Shown here: positions 42,891-54,021 of the stretch, one piece after another
How the letters are laid out: each line of letters opens with the position of its first letter
Position numbering within the stretch: position 1 is the stretch's first letter
The notes under the pieces: model-generated
Told to the model about the DNA's origin: nothing
Databases searched by the model: none
Seen by the model: the letters and a program-made list of their open reading frames with translations, nothing else
Source: Serinicoccus marinus DSM 15273
Lineage (GTDB): Bacteria; Actinomycetota; Actinomycetes; Actinomycetales; Dermatophilaceae
Direction of reading: 5' to 3'
Length of the DNA: 64,000 bases
Assembly (NCBI RefSeq): GCF_008386315.1
Contig: NZ_CP043808.1
Location: forward strand, 248,001 to 312,000
Translations under genes and position numbers: made by a program

Positions 42891-43114
42891 GGCGCCTCGT
42901 CAAGCAGGTCGAGGACCTCGCCGATGTTGCGCACGTCGACCTTGAGGCCGAGCTTCGTCGAGTGGTGCTGGTAGGGGGACGGCGGCTGGTCGGGTGCGGA
43001 CATGCCGCGACGGGCGAGTGAGTTCACCGCCTCGCTCGGGCCCATGCCACGCTCGCGCCGCAACCGGTCGACCTCCGCTGCGACATCATCGCTCAACGTG
43101 ATCGTCGTCCTCAT
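42887..43114 (-). CDS. vapB: Ribbon-helix-helix antitoxin
   Basis: This 75-residue antitoxin begins MRTTITLSDDVAAEVDRLRR and has GPSEAVNSLARRGM, a CopG-like ribbon-helix-helix. The C-terminal half (KLGLKVDVRNIGEVLDLL) would bind the toxin. ATG 43114 is close to an ATCATGAT-like word that may be part of the operator. Confidence 0.8.
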   Translation of the reverse strand: MRTTITLSDDVAAEVDRLRRERGMGPSEAVNSLARRGMSAPDQPPSPYQHHSTKLGLKVDVRNIGEVLDLLDEAP

Positions 43115-43229
43115 GCACTCACGCTAGCATCATGATGCGGCCTCAGCAGAGGGGAGAGGGCAACTCCTTTCAGGCAAAGTCGTCGCGCACGATTGACCCA
43201 CCGTCCTGGGGCGACGTCGACAGGAGAGT

Positions 43230-44483
43230 TCAGGGCCCGAGCAGCGCGAGCGGGACGACGGCCACACCGTCACGCCGCCGATACGCGCGACTGCCGGTCG
43301 AGAGCACCAGCGTGTCCACGCAGTCGGCCCCCATCTTGTCGCGCAACCAGTGCAGGTGCTTGACATCGGCATCACCCACCTCGCGAGACCACTTGACCTC
43401 GACTCCCAGGACTTGGCCCTCGGGGCCCTCGACCACGAGGTCGACCTCGCGATCACCCTGACGGGTGCGAAGATGTCCCACGCGGGCGCGCGCCCGCTCG
43501 GCAGCCACGCGCACGGACAGAGTGGCCAGAGACTCGAAGAGCGGACCCGTCAGAGCCCGTCCCCGAGTTCCCTGCAGCGAGGCGGCGCTGTGTCTCAACA
43601 TGCGAGCGGCGAGCGCCGGATCGACGAGCTGATGCTTCGGGCCGACCTGCAGCGGCGCGAACGGGTTGGCCGAGGGGCTCCAGCCCGGGACAGGGTCCAG
43701 CACGAAGATGCCCGTGAGGTGGTCTCGATAGGTGATCGTGGTGGTCTTGGCCGGTTGCGAGCCATCACCAGCGGTCGAGGCGTCGAGGATCTTGGAGTAG
43801 GCCGTGGTGCTCGACGACGCTGCAGCGTAGGCGGTGAGCCAGCGACGCAGCGTCTCCTTGCGACGCACCTGCACCCCGCTCTCCGGCAGGTCGCGGTCGA
43901 TGATGGCCGCCACATAGGCGTCGAGCAGGTCCCGCTGCACCTCGGGAGCGGCCGCTCGGATGCCAGGGAAGCCACTCTCGGTGATCTGAGCGAGGTAGTC
44001 GCCAGCTCGGAACGTAGTACTGCCCGACACGTCGCTCGAGCCCGTGAGCAGCCCTGACAGGCTGACGCTCCACCGCGTGGCCCCTCGCTCGAACAGTGCC
44101 ATGGGTCGCATCCGGCGCGTCAGGATCCTCCCTGCGCCCGAATGCGTGTCCACACCAGACCTCAGTCCGGCGCTCCCCGTCAGCAGGGCAGAACCTGGAT
44201 CGGCGCCCGCGTCGACCCATCGTCGCACGACGTCCCAGCTGGCTGGGTGCCGCTGCCATTCGTCGAGAAGGACCGGGGTGGCCGTGTCTCGAATGGCCCG
44301 CGGATCAGCCTGAAACGCCGCGAGGTCGTCGGGGTCGTCGAGGAAGTAGGTGGTGCGCGCGCGCCGCCGCGCGGTGTCGGTCTTCCCGACGCCCTTGGCG
44401 CCCTCGAGGGCGATGGCAGGAGAGAGCGGCAGGAGTCGATCCAGCTCATCGTCCATCGCTCTGCGTTGGTAATCCACGGGCAC
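43230..44483 (-). CDS. AAA-type ATPase, DUF4143 family
   Basis: This protein of about 417 residues has IALEGAKGVGKTDTARR (Walker A), TPVLLDEWQRHP (Walker B) and a C-terminal DUF4143 region with a PD-(D/E)xK-like end (REVDLVVEGPEGQVLGVEVK). The family is widespread and of unclear role, sometimes linked to mobile or defence genes. GTG 44483 or ATG 44456 could be the start. It is divergent from dnaK; its start region touches the dnaK upstream area. Confidence 0.8.
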   Translation of the reverse strand: MPVDYQRRAMDDELDRLLPLSPAIALEGAKGVGKTDTARRRARTTYFLDDPDDLAAFQADPRAIRDTATPVLLDEWQRHPASWDVVRRWVDAGADPGSALLTGSAGLRSGVDTHSGAGRILTRRMRPMALFERGATRWSVSLSGLLTGSSDVSGSTTFRAGDYLAQITESGFPGIRAAAPEVQRDLLDAYVAAIIDRDLPESGVQVRRKETLRRWLTAYAAASSSTTAYSKILDASTAGDGSQPAKTTTITYRDHLTGIFVLDPVPGWSPSANPFAPLQVGPKHQLVDPALAARMLRHSAASLQGTRGRALTGPLFESLATLSVRVAAERARARVGHLRTRQGDREVDLVVEGPEGQVLGVEVKWSREVGDADVKHLHWLRDKMGADCVDTLVLSTGSRAYRRRDGVAVVPLALLGP

Positions 44484-44606
44484 TACACTACTCTCAGTCG
44501 CCTTGTTACGCTACGTTTAGTCGCATCGCTGCACTACTGTTGGATGTTCTCCCGTGCGAGCGCGACCGCACACGGCCAGGCGGGGAACAATCTGGTCGAC
44601 ACCACA

Positions 44607-44627
44607 GTTGAGCCTAGTGAACTCAAC
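44607..44627. promoter_or_regulatory. HAIR site (HspR operator) upstream of dnaK
   Basis: GTTGAGC-CTAGTGA-ACTCAAC has the 7-7-7 form of the HspR-associated inverted repeat, whose published consensus is CTTGAGT-N7-ACTCAAG. One outer pair and one inner base differ. It lies about 110 bases before dnaK. HspR bound here, helped by DnaK, would repress the operon. Confidence 0.8.
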
Positions 44628-44659
44628 TTCACTGAGCCTTGGCTTGACAACACGCCGGC

Positions 44660-44678
44660 CACTCACCAGAGTTGAGTG
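44660..44678. promoter_or_regulatory. Second HAIR-like inverted repeat upstream of dnaK
   Basis: CACTCA-N7-TGAGTG is an inverted repeat 33 bases downstream of the first site, in the region of the likely promoter; TTGACA at 44644 could be the -35. The half-site GTTGAGTG resembles the HAIR arm. Paired sites are usual at hspR-regulated promoters. Confidence 0.55.
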
Positions 44679-44735
44679 CAGACGTATCAACCCGGGCGCA
44701 CGAGGTGCGCCACGACATTCCAAGGAGAGCAGTTC

Positions 44736-46639
<1,904 letters not shown>

Positions 46640-46643
<4 letters not shown>

Positions 46644-47341
46644 CCGACCAGCCGCACGGCACCCACCCCGAGGGCGCTCCCGACGAGGAGCGCCCCGGGG
46701 CGGGCCCGGTCATCCGGGACAAGCGCCGCATCGACCCCGAGACGGGCAAGCTGCGGCAGACGACGGAAGGTGCAGGGTCTGTGACCGACGAGAAGGACGA
46801 GCAGGGCGCGCCCGAGCAGCAGGTGACGGAGGAGGGCCAGGCCCCCGAGGCTGGCCCCACCGCCGACGCCGCTGAGGGCGCCGAGAGCGACACCCACCCG
46901 GACACCCTCCTGGCCGCGGAGCGGCTGGAGGAGATGCGCCGGATGCAGGCGGAGTTCGTCAACTTCCGCAACCGCACCCAGCGCGAGCGGGAGGCCGACC
47001 GCGGCCGGGCGACCGGCGCCGTCGTCGAGGCGTTGCTGCCGGTGCTGGACGACGTGCACTCCGCCCGGGAGCACGGCGACATCGCCGAGGGCAGCCCGTT
47101 CGCGGCGATCGCCGACAAGTTGGAGCAGGCCCTGGGTCGCTTCGGCGTCGAGCGGGTCGGCGCGGTCGGCGATGTCTTCGACCCGACCGTCCACGAGGCG
47201 CTGATGCACCTGCCGGCCGATCAGGCCGATCTGCCCGAGGACGCGACCGAGATGACGATCGTGCAGGTCATGCAGCCCGGCTTCAAGGTCGGCGAGCAGG
47301 TCGTGCGCGCTGCGCGCGTCGCCGTCGCGGACCCGAGCTGA
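46640..47341 (+). CDS. grpE: Nucleotide exchange factor GrpE
   Basis: This 233-residue protein has an unusually long acidic, disordered N-terminus (about 85 residues), then a coiled coil ([20 protein letters not shown]) and the beta domain ([37 protein letters not shown]). It releases ADP from DnaK. GTG 46640 overlaps the dnaK stop (GTGA). A GGCATACC word lies between grpE and dnaJ. Confidence 0.95.
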
Positions 47342-47388
47342 CGGGCATACCCACGCAACATCTTGCACGAAGGAGGAGGTGAGCATCG

Positions 47389-48462
47389 ATGGTGAACCAG
47401 GACTGGTTCGAGAAGGACTTCTACGCGATCCTCGGCGTCAGCAAGGACGTCGACGCCAAGGAGCTGAAGAAGACCTACCGCAAGTTGGCGCGACAGCACC
47501 ACCCGGACAACAACCCGGGCGACGCGGCTGCCGAGCAGCGGTTCAAGGACATCGGTGAGGCCTACGCGGTGCTCTCCGACGCCGAGCAGCGCAAGCAGTA
47601 CGACGCCGTGCGCGCCATGGGCGGCGGGGCCCGCTTCACCGCGGGCTCCGGCGGCCCGGGCGGAGCCGGTGGCGGCTTCGAGGACGTCTTCGCGCAGATG
47701 TTCGGCGGTGCCGGTGGCGCGCAGAACGTCCGCTTCGGCCAGGGCGGTGCCGGCGGAATCGATCTGGAGGACCTGCTCGGCGCCTTCGGTGGCGCGGGCG
47801 GCTTCCAGCAGCAGGGCGGCCAGGGCTTCCCGGGAGGGTTCCCGGGCGGCGCGCAGGGCTTCCCCGGCGGCGGTGGGTTCACCGGTCAGGGACGTGGCGG
47901 GAGTATGCCCCGCGGCCAGGACGTGGAGGCGTCCACCACGCTCGACTTCCGGTCGGCGGCGAGGGGCGACACCGTCACCCTCTCCAAGCCCGACGGCGGG
48001 CGGATCACCACCCGGATCCCGGCCGGCGTCAAGGACGGCCAGCGGATCCGGCTCAAGGGCAAGGGCATGCCCGCGCCGATGCAGGGCGGCGAGCCCGGTG
48101 ACATGTACCTCAAGGTCACCGTCACCCCGCACCCCGTCTTCGGCCGCGACGGCGACCACCTCACCCTCGACCTGCCCGTCACCTTCTCGGAGGCGGCGCT
48201 GGGGGCGACCGTGCGGGTGCCGACCCTCGACGGCAGCACCGTCAAGGTCAAGGTCGCGTCCGGCACGCCGTCGGGGCGGGTGCTGCGGGTCAAGGGCCGC
48301 GGCATCCAGACGACGAAGGGCACCGGCGACCTGCTCGCCAAGGTGCAGGTCATGGTCCCGCAGCGGCTGTCCGACGAGGCCCGGCAGGCCGTCGAGGCGC
48401 TGCGGGCCGAGGAGGGCGACAGCGACCCCCGTGCCGACCTGATCCGGCAGGCGCAGGGCTGA
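47389..48462 (+). CDS. dnaJ: DnaJ-family co-chaperone without zinc domain
   Basis: This 357-residue J-protein has the J domain with the HPD tripeptide in ARQHHPDNNPG and a Gly/Phe-rich region (about 85-175). The CTDs (ASTTLDFRSAARGDTVTL, VTPHPVFGRDGDHL) follow. It lacks the four Cys-x-x-Cys-x-Gly-x-Gly motifs of type I DnaJ, so it is a type II (CbpA-like) protein in the canonical dnaJ position. GAAGGAGGAGG precedes ATG 47389. Confidence 0.9.
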   Translation: MVNQDWFEKDFYAILGVSKDVDAKELKKTYRKLARQHHPDNNPGDAAAEQRFKDIGEAYAVLSDAEQRKQYDAVRAMGGGARFTAGSGGPGGAGGGFEDVFAQMFGGAGGAQNVRFGQGGAGGIDLEDLLGAFGGAGGFQQQGGQGFPGGFPGGAQGFPGGGGFTGQGRGGSMPRGQDVEASTTLDFRSAARGDTVTLSKPDGGRITTRIPAGVKDGQRIRLKGKGMPAPMQGGEPGDMYLKVTVTPHPVFGRDGDHLTLDLPVTFSEAALGATVRVPTLDGSTVKVKVASGTPSGRVLRVKGRGIQTTKGTGDLLAKVQVMVPQRLSDEARQAVEALRAEEGDSDPRADLIRQAQG

Positions 48463-48465
48463 GCC

Positions 48466-48897
48466 GTGGTCGACCGCGACACCCCCGTCTACGTCATCTC
48501 GGTCGCCGCCGAGCTGGCCGGGATGCACGCCCAGACGCTGCGGCAGTACGACCGGCTCGGACTGGTCACGCCCTCGCGCACCCGGGGCGGGGGCCGTCGC
48601 TACTCCTCGCGGGACGTCGACCGGCTGCGCGAGGTGCAGCGGCTCTCCGCCGAGGGCGTGAGCCTCGCCGGCATCCAGCGCATCATGGAGCTGGAGGTGC
48701 AGGTCGAGGCGCTGCGCGACCGGGTCGCCCAGCTCCTTGCGGACAACCAGCGGCTGCACGACCACGCCGCGCAGGGCGGCCGGGTCTTCGCCGCTGACCT
48801 CGGGGGAGAGGTGGTGGCGGTGCGGGCCGGCCAGCGACCCCAGGGTCGGAGCACCACGGCCCTCGCGCTCTGGCGGCCATCCGGGTTGACCACTTGA
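48466..48897 (+). CDS. hspR: MerR-family heat-shock repressor HspR
   Basis: This 143-residue MerR-type regulator reads YVISVAAELAGMHAQTLRQY then DRLGLVTPSRTRGGGRRYS, the HspR winged helix, and a C-terminal coiled coil (MELEVQVEALRDRVAQLLAD). It closes the dnaK operon three bases after dnaJ and represses it, and clpB, through the HAIR sites at 44607 and 61596. The C-terminal tail is Arg/Ala-rich. Confidence 0.93.
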   Translation: MVDRDTPVYVISVAAELAGMHAQTLRQYDRLGLVTPSRTRGGGRRYSSRDVDRLREVQRLSAEGVSLAGIQRIMELEVQVEALRDRVAQLLADNQRLHDHAAQGGRVFAADLGGEVVAVRAGQRPQGRSTTALALWRPSGLTT

Positions 48898-48934
48898 CGG
48901 AGGCGCAGAGCCGACACCGGCTGGGGAACGAACT

Positions 48935-50149
48935 TCAGAGACCTTTGAGAAGTTCCGCGCTCGGGGCGTTCATCAGTGTCGCGACGCCACGCCACGCACC
49001 GAGAACGGCCAGCACCCCGGCGACTGCCGGGGTGGCCAGCACCGGCCACCAGACAGGGATCGTCGCGTCGGCGGCGCCCAGGCCGGGCACCCGGTCCGCC
49101 CCTACCGCCCCGACGATGCCGGCGCCACCGAGTCCGATGATCACCCCCAGGCCGCCAAGCAGCGCCCCGATCAGCCCCAGTTGCACGAACAGGGCGGACC
49201 GCAGCTCCGCGGTGGACCATCCCGTCGCTCGAAGCATCCCCACTTCCTCGCGCCGACTAGCCGACCAGGAACTCGCCACTGCGCCCATGGTGACGGTGAG
49301 CAACAGCCCGACCCCGGCGAGCAGGAGCCATCCCACGATCCGGAGGGCATCGATCAGTGCTGGCAAGGACTGGAGACGCTGGGCCAGGCTCTCGGCCGCG
49401 TAGCCTTGGTCCTGCAGACGCTCAGCCACTGCAATGCTGTCCTCGACGGACTGCGCCTGAAGGTAGATGACGTCCCATTGTGTGTCCAGGGCACCATCGG
49501 CACCGGTTTCCTGCAGTGCGACCAAGTCCTCGAAGGTCCCGGTGGACACGTAAGCCACGTTGTTGCCCTGGTCGAACAGCGATTCGCCATCATGAACCCC
49601 TGTCACCTCCCAGGTGCGTTGGACTGATTCGCCTTCGTTCGGCCCCGTCCGCCTCGTCGCCTCGACGGACACGTCATTGCCGATCAGCTCGCTGAGGTCG
49701 GTCCCGGACACCGATGAAGGCATCACCACCTCACCGTCACCGAGACCGGCGTCCGCTCCTTTCCAGGCGTCGCCGGCGATCTGGGGGTAGTAAGGGGTTG
49801 CCCAGAAGGCGATTCCGGAGACCGATCGGTGGGCTCCCTCTGCCGCTGGAATGCTAAAGCCGACCTGACCCCACGGCATGACGGACTCGATGTCATCAGC
49901 GGCCTCGGCGGCCCGCACGGTCTCGGTGGTGAGTGGCCGAGCGTCACCGGAGACAGTGACACTGGAGACTTCGACGATGGCGGAAGCCGAGTCATCGCCC
50001 AGGTCCAGCAGATACCCCCGGGCGGCGGAGGCTGCGATGGAGGCGACCATGATGGCGATGCCGATGCAGCAGGACAATCCGAGCAGCAAGGCGCGTTGTC
50101 GTGTCATCCAGTGGCGTCCGCAGAGCCATCCATACGTCCAGGGGCTCAC
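48935..50149 (-). CDS. FtsX/MacB-type ABC permease
   Basis: This 404-residue permease has one N-terminal helix (ALLLGLSCCIGIAIMVASIA), a large extracellular domain (about 50-270), then three helices (IVGWLLLAGVGLLLTVTMGA; LFVQLGLIGALLGGLGVIIG; PVLATPAVAGVLAVLGAW). This is the MacB/FtsX layout, which moves peptides or transmits force rather than importing solutes. It overlaps the ATPase gene by four bases. It is the last gene of a four-gene operon. Confidence 0.8.
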   Translation of the reverse strand: MSPWTYGWLCGRHWMTRQRALLLGLSCCIGIAIMVASIAASAARGYLLDLGDDSASAIVEVSSVTVSGDARPLTTETVRAAEAADDIESVMPWGQVGFSIPAAEGAHRSVSGIAFWATPYYPQIAGDAWKGADAGLGDGEVVMPSSVSGTDLSELIGNDVSVEATRRTGPNEGESVQRTWEVTGVHDGESLFDQGNNVAYVSTGTFEDLVALQETGADGALDTQWDVIYLQAQSVEDSIAVAERLQDQGYAAESLAQRLQSLPALIDALRIVGWLLLAGVGLLLTVTMGAVASSWSASRREEVGMLRATGWSTAELRSALFVQLGLIGALLGGLGVIIGLGGAGIVGAVGADRVPGLGAADATIPVWWPVLATPAVAGVLAVLGAWRGVATLMNAPSAELLKGL

Positions 50150-50826
50150 TTGCCGACCTCCACGTCCCGATGTGCCTGTGGCACGGGTCCATGATGGGCG
50201 GCGAAGAGCAGGCTGGCGCCGCCCCCGACGTGCTCCTGCAGAAGTTCGATCATCAGGTCCGCTGTCCTCGCGTCGACGTTGCTCGTGGGTTCGTCCGCAA
50301 GAATGATCGAAGGGTCCCGGATCAGAGCCCGGGCCGTGGCGACCCGCTGCTGCTCTCCACCCGAGAGCATGGCAGCCCGATGTTCGGAGACGGCTCGTAG
50401 TCCCAGTCGGTCGAGGAGCGCGGCGATGCGTTCCTGTAGCGCAGACCCACGCCTGTCTGCGGCGACAGCGACGTTCTCGGCGGCGGTGAGGTGACCGATC
50501 AGGTGGGGCTGTTGGTAGATGAGTCCAACGTCGCGGCGGCGCAACTCAGCCCGCGCAGCCTCGTCCAGCTCGTGGAGCGATGTTCCCTGGAGCCGGACGA
50601 CGCCGTCGTCCGGCTGGATGAGGCCGGCAATGACATTGAGCAGAGTTGTCTTGCCGCTGCCGGAGGGCCCCTGCAACCTCACGGCCTCGCCAGCGCCGGC
50701 GCACACGGTCAACGTGTCCAACACGGTCCGATGCTGACCAGACGCAGCAAAAGTGACAGTGATGTCGGTCGCGCACACCCGACACGCTGACGACGACGGC
50801 TCGCTACTCTTGGTCGTGACGATCAA
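50146..50826 (-). CDS. ABC transporter ATP-binding protein (LolD/MacB type)
   Basis: This protein of about 226 residues has [19 protein letters not shown] (Walker A), [16 protein letters not shown] (signature) and [18 protein letters not shown] (Walker B), typical of ATPases paired with FtsX-type permeases. A long start at TTG 50826 is possible; a GTG some 15 codons in ([10 protein letters not shown]) is an alternative. It is the third gene of the operon. Confidence 0.85.
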   Translation of the reverse strand: MIVTTKSSEPSSSACRVCATDITVTFAASGQHRTVLDTLTVCAGAGEAVRLQGPSGSGKTTLLNVIAGLIQPDDGVVRLQGTSLHELDEAARAELRRRDVGLIYQQPHLIGHLTAAENVAVAADRRGSALQERIAALLDRLGLRAVSEHRAAMLSGGEQQRVATARALIRDPSIILADEPTSNVDARTADLMIELLQEHVGGGASLLFAAHHGPVPQAHRDVEVGK

Positions 50827-50848
50827 TGCGTCTCCTGTCCTGCGTAGG

Positions 50849-52432
50849 TCACTCGCCCAGCGGCACCCCAGCTCGGAGCGCGTCGATCGACGCCTCCCAG
50901 CTGCAGGTGCCGTCGGGCGCGCTCATCAGACTCGGGCTTGCGGGGCAACCTAAACGCGACAGCACCGCTTCCTCTATCCTCGAAAACTCTTCGGGTGACG
51001 GGTCCAGTCCGGCTCCGGCGATGGCGGCGGCAGCCTGGATGTTCAAGGGCTCCGAGGGATCGCTGGCCATCTGCACAAGCCTGTCGCGCACTCGCGGGCC
51101 GGCCGAATCGACCTCTGCGACGCCGTCGACGTTCTCGGGTACGGCATAGGCTTCGAGCACCGCCACAGTTGCTTCGTCGGTGGACGAGGGCAGGGCGTCG
51201 GTCGTCAACGTAAAGTGGGCTGCTTGTCCCCGTCCAAGGGCATTGGCCACATCGACCATGGAAAGACACGCTCGAAGTTGAGTCTCGCAATGAGATTCAT
51301 CGAACCATGCGGTGATCTTTTCTCCAGGATTGCTGACCAGAGGAACCTCGCCGCCAGCGGTCCTGATGGCGTCCACGACCAGACGCGTGTACAGATCGGG
51401 GGACGCAGATTCATTCAGGGCCATGTCCAGGGTCGACAACATCGACTCATCAACGAGCGAGGAAAAATCTTCAGCGGTGAGCAAGCGGGCCGCGGCATAC
51501 GTGACGTCTATCGACCCGACTTGTGCTGTCGGGAGTGGGACCGCCCCGCCGGAGGCCCAATCCACGTCCGCGTCATCCAGGACCTCGGTGGCGTACTCTT
51601 GGACAGTACTTTGGGCAACCCCCGCGGTATCCAGAAGATCAAGCGCTTCGTGTGCCAAAAATAGATCCGCAGACTGCTCGAGAATGCTGATAGCCTCCTC
51701 GACAGCTTGGTCGCAATCACAGTCCGGGCTGAGCGCGATGTAGCCCCGCCAATCAAGGAGATGCCGGGGATGGGAGATTGGAAGATTAGGCCGTTCCTCC
51801 GCTCGGCTAAGGTCTTCGTCTGCTTCGCCTCCAAGTGAGGTAACAATTTGGCTGACCTGCCAGCGTTGGTAGGGAGATAGTGTGGCCCTGCTGCTGACTT
51901 CTTCGAGATGGCGGAGTATGGGGTCTACCTCCAACGTCTCCCGCGCTTCGATGTCGGATGTCGTCAGCACTTGCATGCCGGCGAGCCATCGTTCTGTGGC
52001 TGCGGTCGCCGATAGAGGTGGAGGAGTGGTGTCGGCTTCCGAGGCTTGGCACTGTGCGGGTAGCGGAGAGGTTGTCACCCAAGATGCCAACCCAGCTTTC
52101 ATGAGGGGGTCAACTGGGGAGGCGTCGCATAGTTGGGCGACGTCTCTCGAGCTCAGCGGCGATGGGTTCGCACCAGAGAGTCGGGCGATTTCGTGCGTGT
52201 GAGCCGTGGCGTACAGATCGCCTGCGCCACCTTCCGTAGCGGCGTCGGAGGTTGTCCGACGGATGAGGCCGGTGTCAGAGTCTTGCAGGGCGCGCACATC
52301 CGCTACCAGTTCACTCGGGTACAGCCGTGGTGCGCCGTCAGTTCGGCCGGCTCCCGTGCAGCCAGAAGCGAGCAGCGCCGCCACACAAGCAGCGGCGCTG
52401 CTCGACGCCCATCTGCGGCGAATGACGGTCAC
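50849..52432 (-). CDS. Large lipoprotein of unknown function in an ABC operon
   Basis: This 527-residue protein starts with GTG 52432: VTVIRRRWASSSAAACVAAL then LASGC, a signal peptide with lipobox LASGC. The mature part is acidic and helical, with patterns such as ALQSLNRS-like helices absent but many LxxL helices (EEAISILEQSADLFLAHEAL), suggesting a solenoid. I recognise no family. The start overlaps the stop of the secreted-protein gene (GTGA), and 22 bases separate it from the ATPase gene. Confidence 0.65.
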   Translation of the reverse strand: MTVIRRRWASSSAAACVAALLASGCTGAGRTDGAPRLYPSELVADVRALQDSDTGLIRRTTSDAATEGGAGDLYATAHTHEIARLSGANPSPLSSRDVAQLCDASPVDPLMKAGLASWVTTSPLPAQCQASEADTTPPPLSATAATERWLAGMQVLTTSDIEARETLEVDPILRHLEEVSSRATLSPYQRWQVSQIVTSLGGEADEDLSRAEERPNLPISHPRHLLDWRGYIALSPDCDCDQAVEEAISILEQSADLFLAHEALDLLDTAGVAQSTVQEYATEVLDDADVDWASGGAVPLPTAQVGSIDVTYAAARLLTAEDFSSLVDESMLSTLDMALNESASPDLYTRLVVDAIRTAGGEVPLVSNPGEKITAWFDESHCETQLRACLSMVDVANALGRGQAAHFTLTTDALPSSTDEATVAVLEAYAVPENVDGVAEVDSAGPRVRDRLVQMASDPSEPLNIQAAAAIAGAGLDPSPEEFSRIEEAVLSRLGCPASPSLMSAPDGTCSWEASIDALRAGVPLGE

Positions 52433-52908
52433 ACACTTACTCCGACCGTTCGCACATTGCCGTAGTAGTAGGCGACACCCGTCATGTCCATCGAAACATA
52501 CCACGTGAGCCAGTTGGCGCACACACGACCGGAAAGATAGGACCCTGACGCGTTAGTGTTGCGCCAGGTGATTGATTGACTCTTGTCCGCGCCACCCCCG
52601 CTCAATCCGGATACGGTAGCGCCAACCCCATGGGCCGTGGCCGTCGTGGTGTTCTGAATCCAGGTCGTGTTGGTAGTTGCGATGGCGGAAGTTGCGTAGT
52701 CACCACATCCTCCGGAGTCTGAGAACGTCTGGATCCACACGTTCCCCGTCATCGAGTGACCATTGGGAAGGCTTACCGTGTCACTGCTGCTCTTATTCGG
52801 TTGATGGAGCGAATCGCCGCTCGCGGTGGCCGTCGCGGGTGCCGCGGCCAGTGCTGCCGTGCAAACCCCTGCGAGGGCGCCGCGCCAGATTGCTGCATGC
52901 ATGTTCAT
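52429..52908 (-). CDS. Small secreted protein, first gene of the ABC operon
   Basis: This 159-residue protein has a Sec-type signal (MNMHAAIWRGALAGVCTAAL then AAAPATATASG). The mature part of about 130 residues is rich in Thr, Ser, Asn and Trp, beta-like (TTNTTWIQNTTTATAHGVGA), with Cys in GGCGDYA and VCANW that may form a disulfide. No family is recognised. ATG 52908 has AGAAGGGGA upstream. Its place before a lipoprotein and ABC exporter resembles secreted bacteriocin or surface-peptide operons, but sequence does not prove that. Confidence 0.6.
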   Translation of the reverse strand: MNMHAAIWRGALAGVCTAALAAAPATATASGDSLHQPNKSSSDTVSLPNGHSMTGNVWIQTFSDSGGCGDYATSAIATTNTTWIQNTTTATAHGVGATVSGLSGGGADKSQSITWRNTNASGSYLSGRVCANWLTWYVSMDMTGVAYYYGNVRTVGVSV

Positions 52909-53045
52909 TCCCCTTCTTCTGTCGCTGTCTGACTCATCCACCGGAACATGATGTGGGGGCGGGGTCAACAGGCGGGGTGGGGGATTTTACGGAATCTTTG
53001 CCATGCCTGCGCTCGTGGCACTCTCTCGGCGTGAGAGGCGCAGCA

Positions 53046-53080
53046 ACAGGCCCCGCCCGTGTACCGTGGGCGGGGCCTGT
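53046..53080 (-). terminator. Strong hairpin downstream of the second ABC permease
   Basis: A 13-base perfect stem (ACAGGCCCCGCCC and its complement) closes a nine-base loop. It lies 24 bases past the stop of the minus-strand permease at 53105. Confidence 0.75.
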
Positions 53081-53104
53081 CACGCCTGCGGACATGCTGG
53101 CGGC

Positions 53105-54021
53105 CTACTTCACCTCGCGGCGCGCCACCCGCCACAGGCCCACGGCCAGCGGGATGAGGACCCACCAGATCGAGGTGACACCGAGCTGGGCCCACTGCTC
53201 GCCCGTGGGCGCGGCGTCGACCGCCATGAACGGCATCTGCGCGATGGTCTGGTCGATCCAGGCCGCGCGCTCGCTGATCCAGGTGACCGTCGCCGCCAGC
53301 AGGTTCATGATGACCGGCAGCACGAAGAACCCGGCGATGGCCAGCGGCACGTTGAGGAAGAGCGCCCCGAAGCCCACACCCATGAGCACGTAGATCACCT
53401 GGAGCATCACGGCGCCGAGGTAGACGTGACCCGGCACGCCGAGGTCGATGTCGCCGCCGGCGATGCTCGCGGAGATGACGTGGGCCAGGGCGGCCAGCAC
53501 GAAGGTGATCGCCACGACGACCAGCCCGAGGGCGACGGCCGCGAGCGCCTTGGCGGCCATGACCCGCATTCGACGCGGCTCCTGGGTGAAGGTCACCAGC
53601 GCCGTGCGCTGGCTCCACTCCGAGGCCGCCGTGAGGATGCCCAGCACCGGCAGCAGCACTGCCTGCGGCGTCACCGCGGTCGCCAGCAGCGTGGCGTAGG
53701 CCGCGCCCGACTCGCGCCCGAACCACATCACCAGACCCATCGCCAGCACGGTCAGCGCGACGATGACGACGAGCAGCCACCGCCCGGCGCGGGTGTCGAC
53801 GGTCTTGCGCAGCTCGGCCTGGAAGAGCCGGGCGAAGGAGAGCCCGGGCCCGGTGGGCTCCGGTCCCTGGTATGCCGTCCCGCTCGCCCCCGGGGCGCCG
53901 CCGGTCGGGCGTCGGTCGGGTCGTGGGTGGTCGCGGCCGTGCCGGTCGCCGTGGAAGTGGTCATGGTCTGGTCCCCGTCCTCGATGCTGGTGGTTGCTGA
54001 GTGCCCGGTCGAGGTGTTCAT
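53105..54021 (-). pseudogene. ABC-2-type permease, frameshifted in the N-terminal region
   Basis: From ATG 54021 the protein reads MNTSTGHSATTSIEDGDQTM and THDPTDA, then leaves frame at a GGG run near 53907. The proper frame continues TGGAPGASGTAYQGPEPTG and six membrane helices (WLLVVIVALTVLAMGLVMW, AAITFVLAALAH-like segment, VYLGAVMLQVIYVLMGVG, IPLAVGLW). One lost C explains it. The gene overlaps the ATPase stop (ATGA). It would pump a lipid, drug or peptide. Confidence 0.75.

Noticed and set aside
52429..52908. Assignment of the secreted protein to the lactococcin 972 family
   Set aside because: The operon layout is reminiscent, but the mature protein is larger and I cannot see the family's conserved residues.
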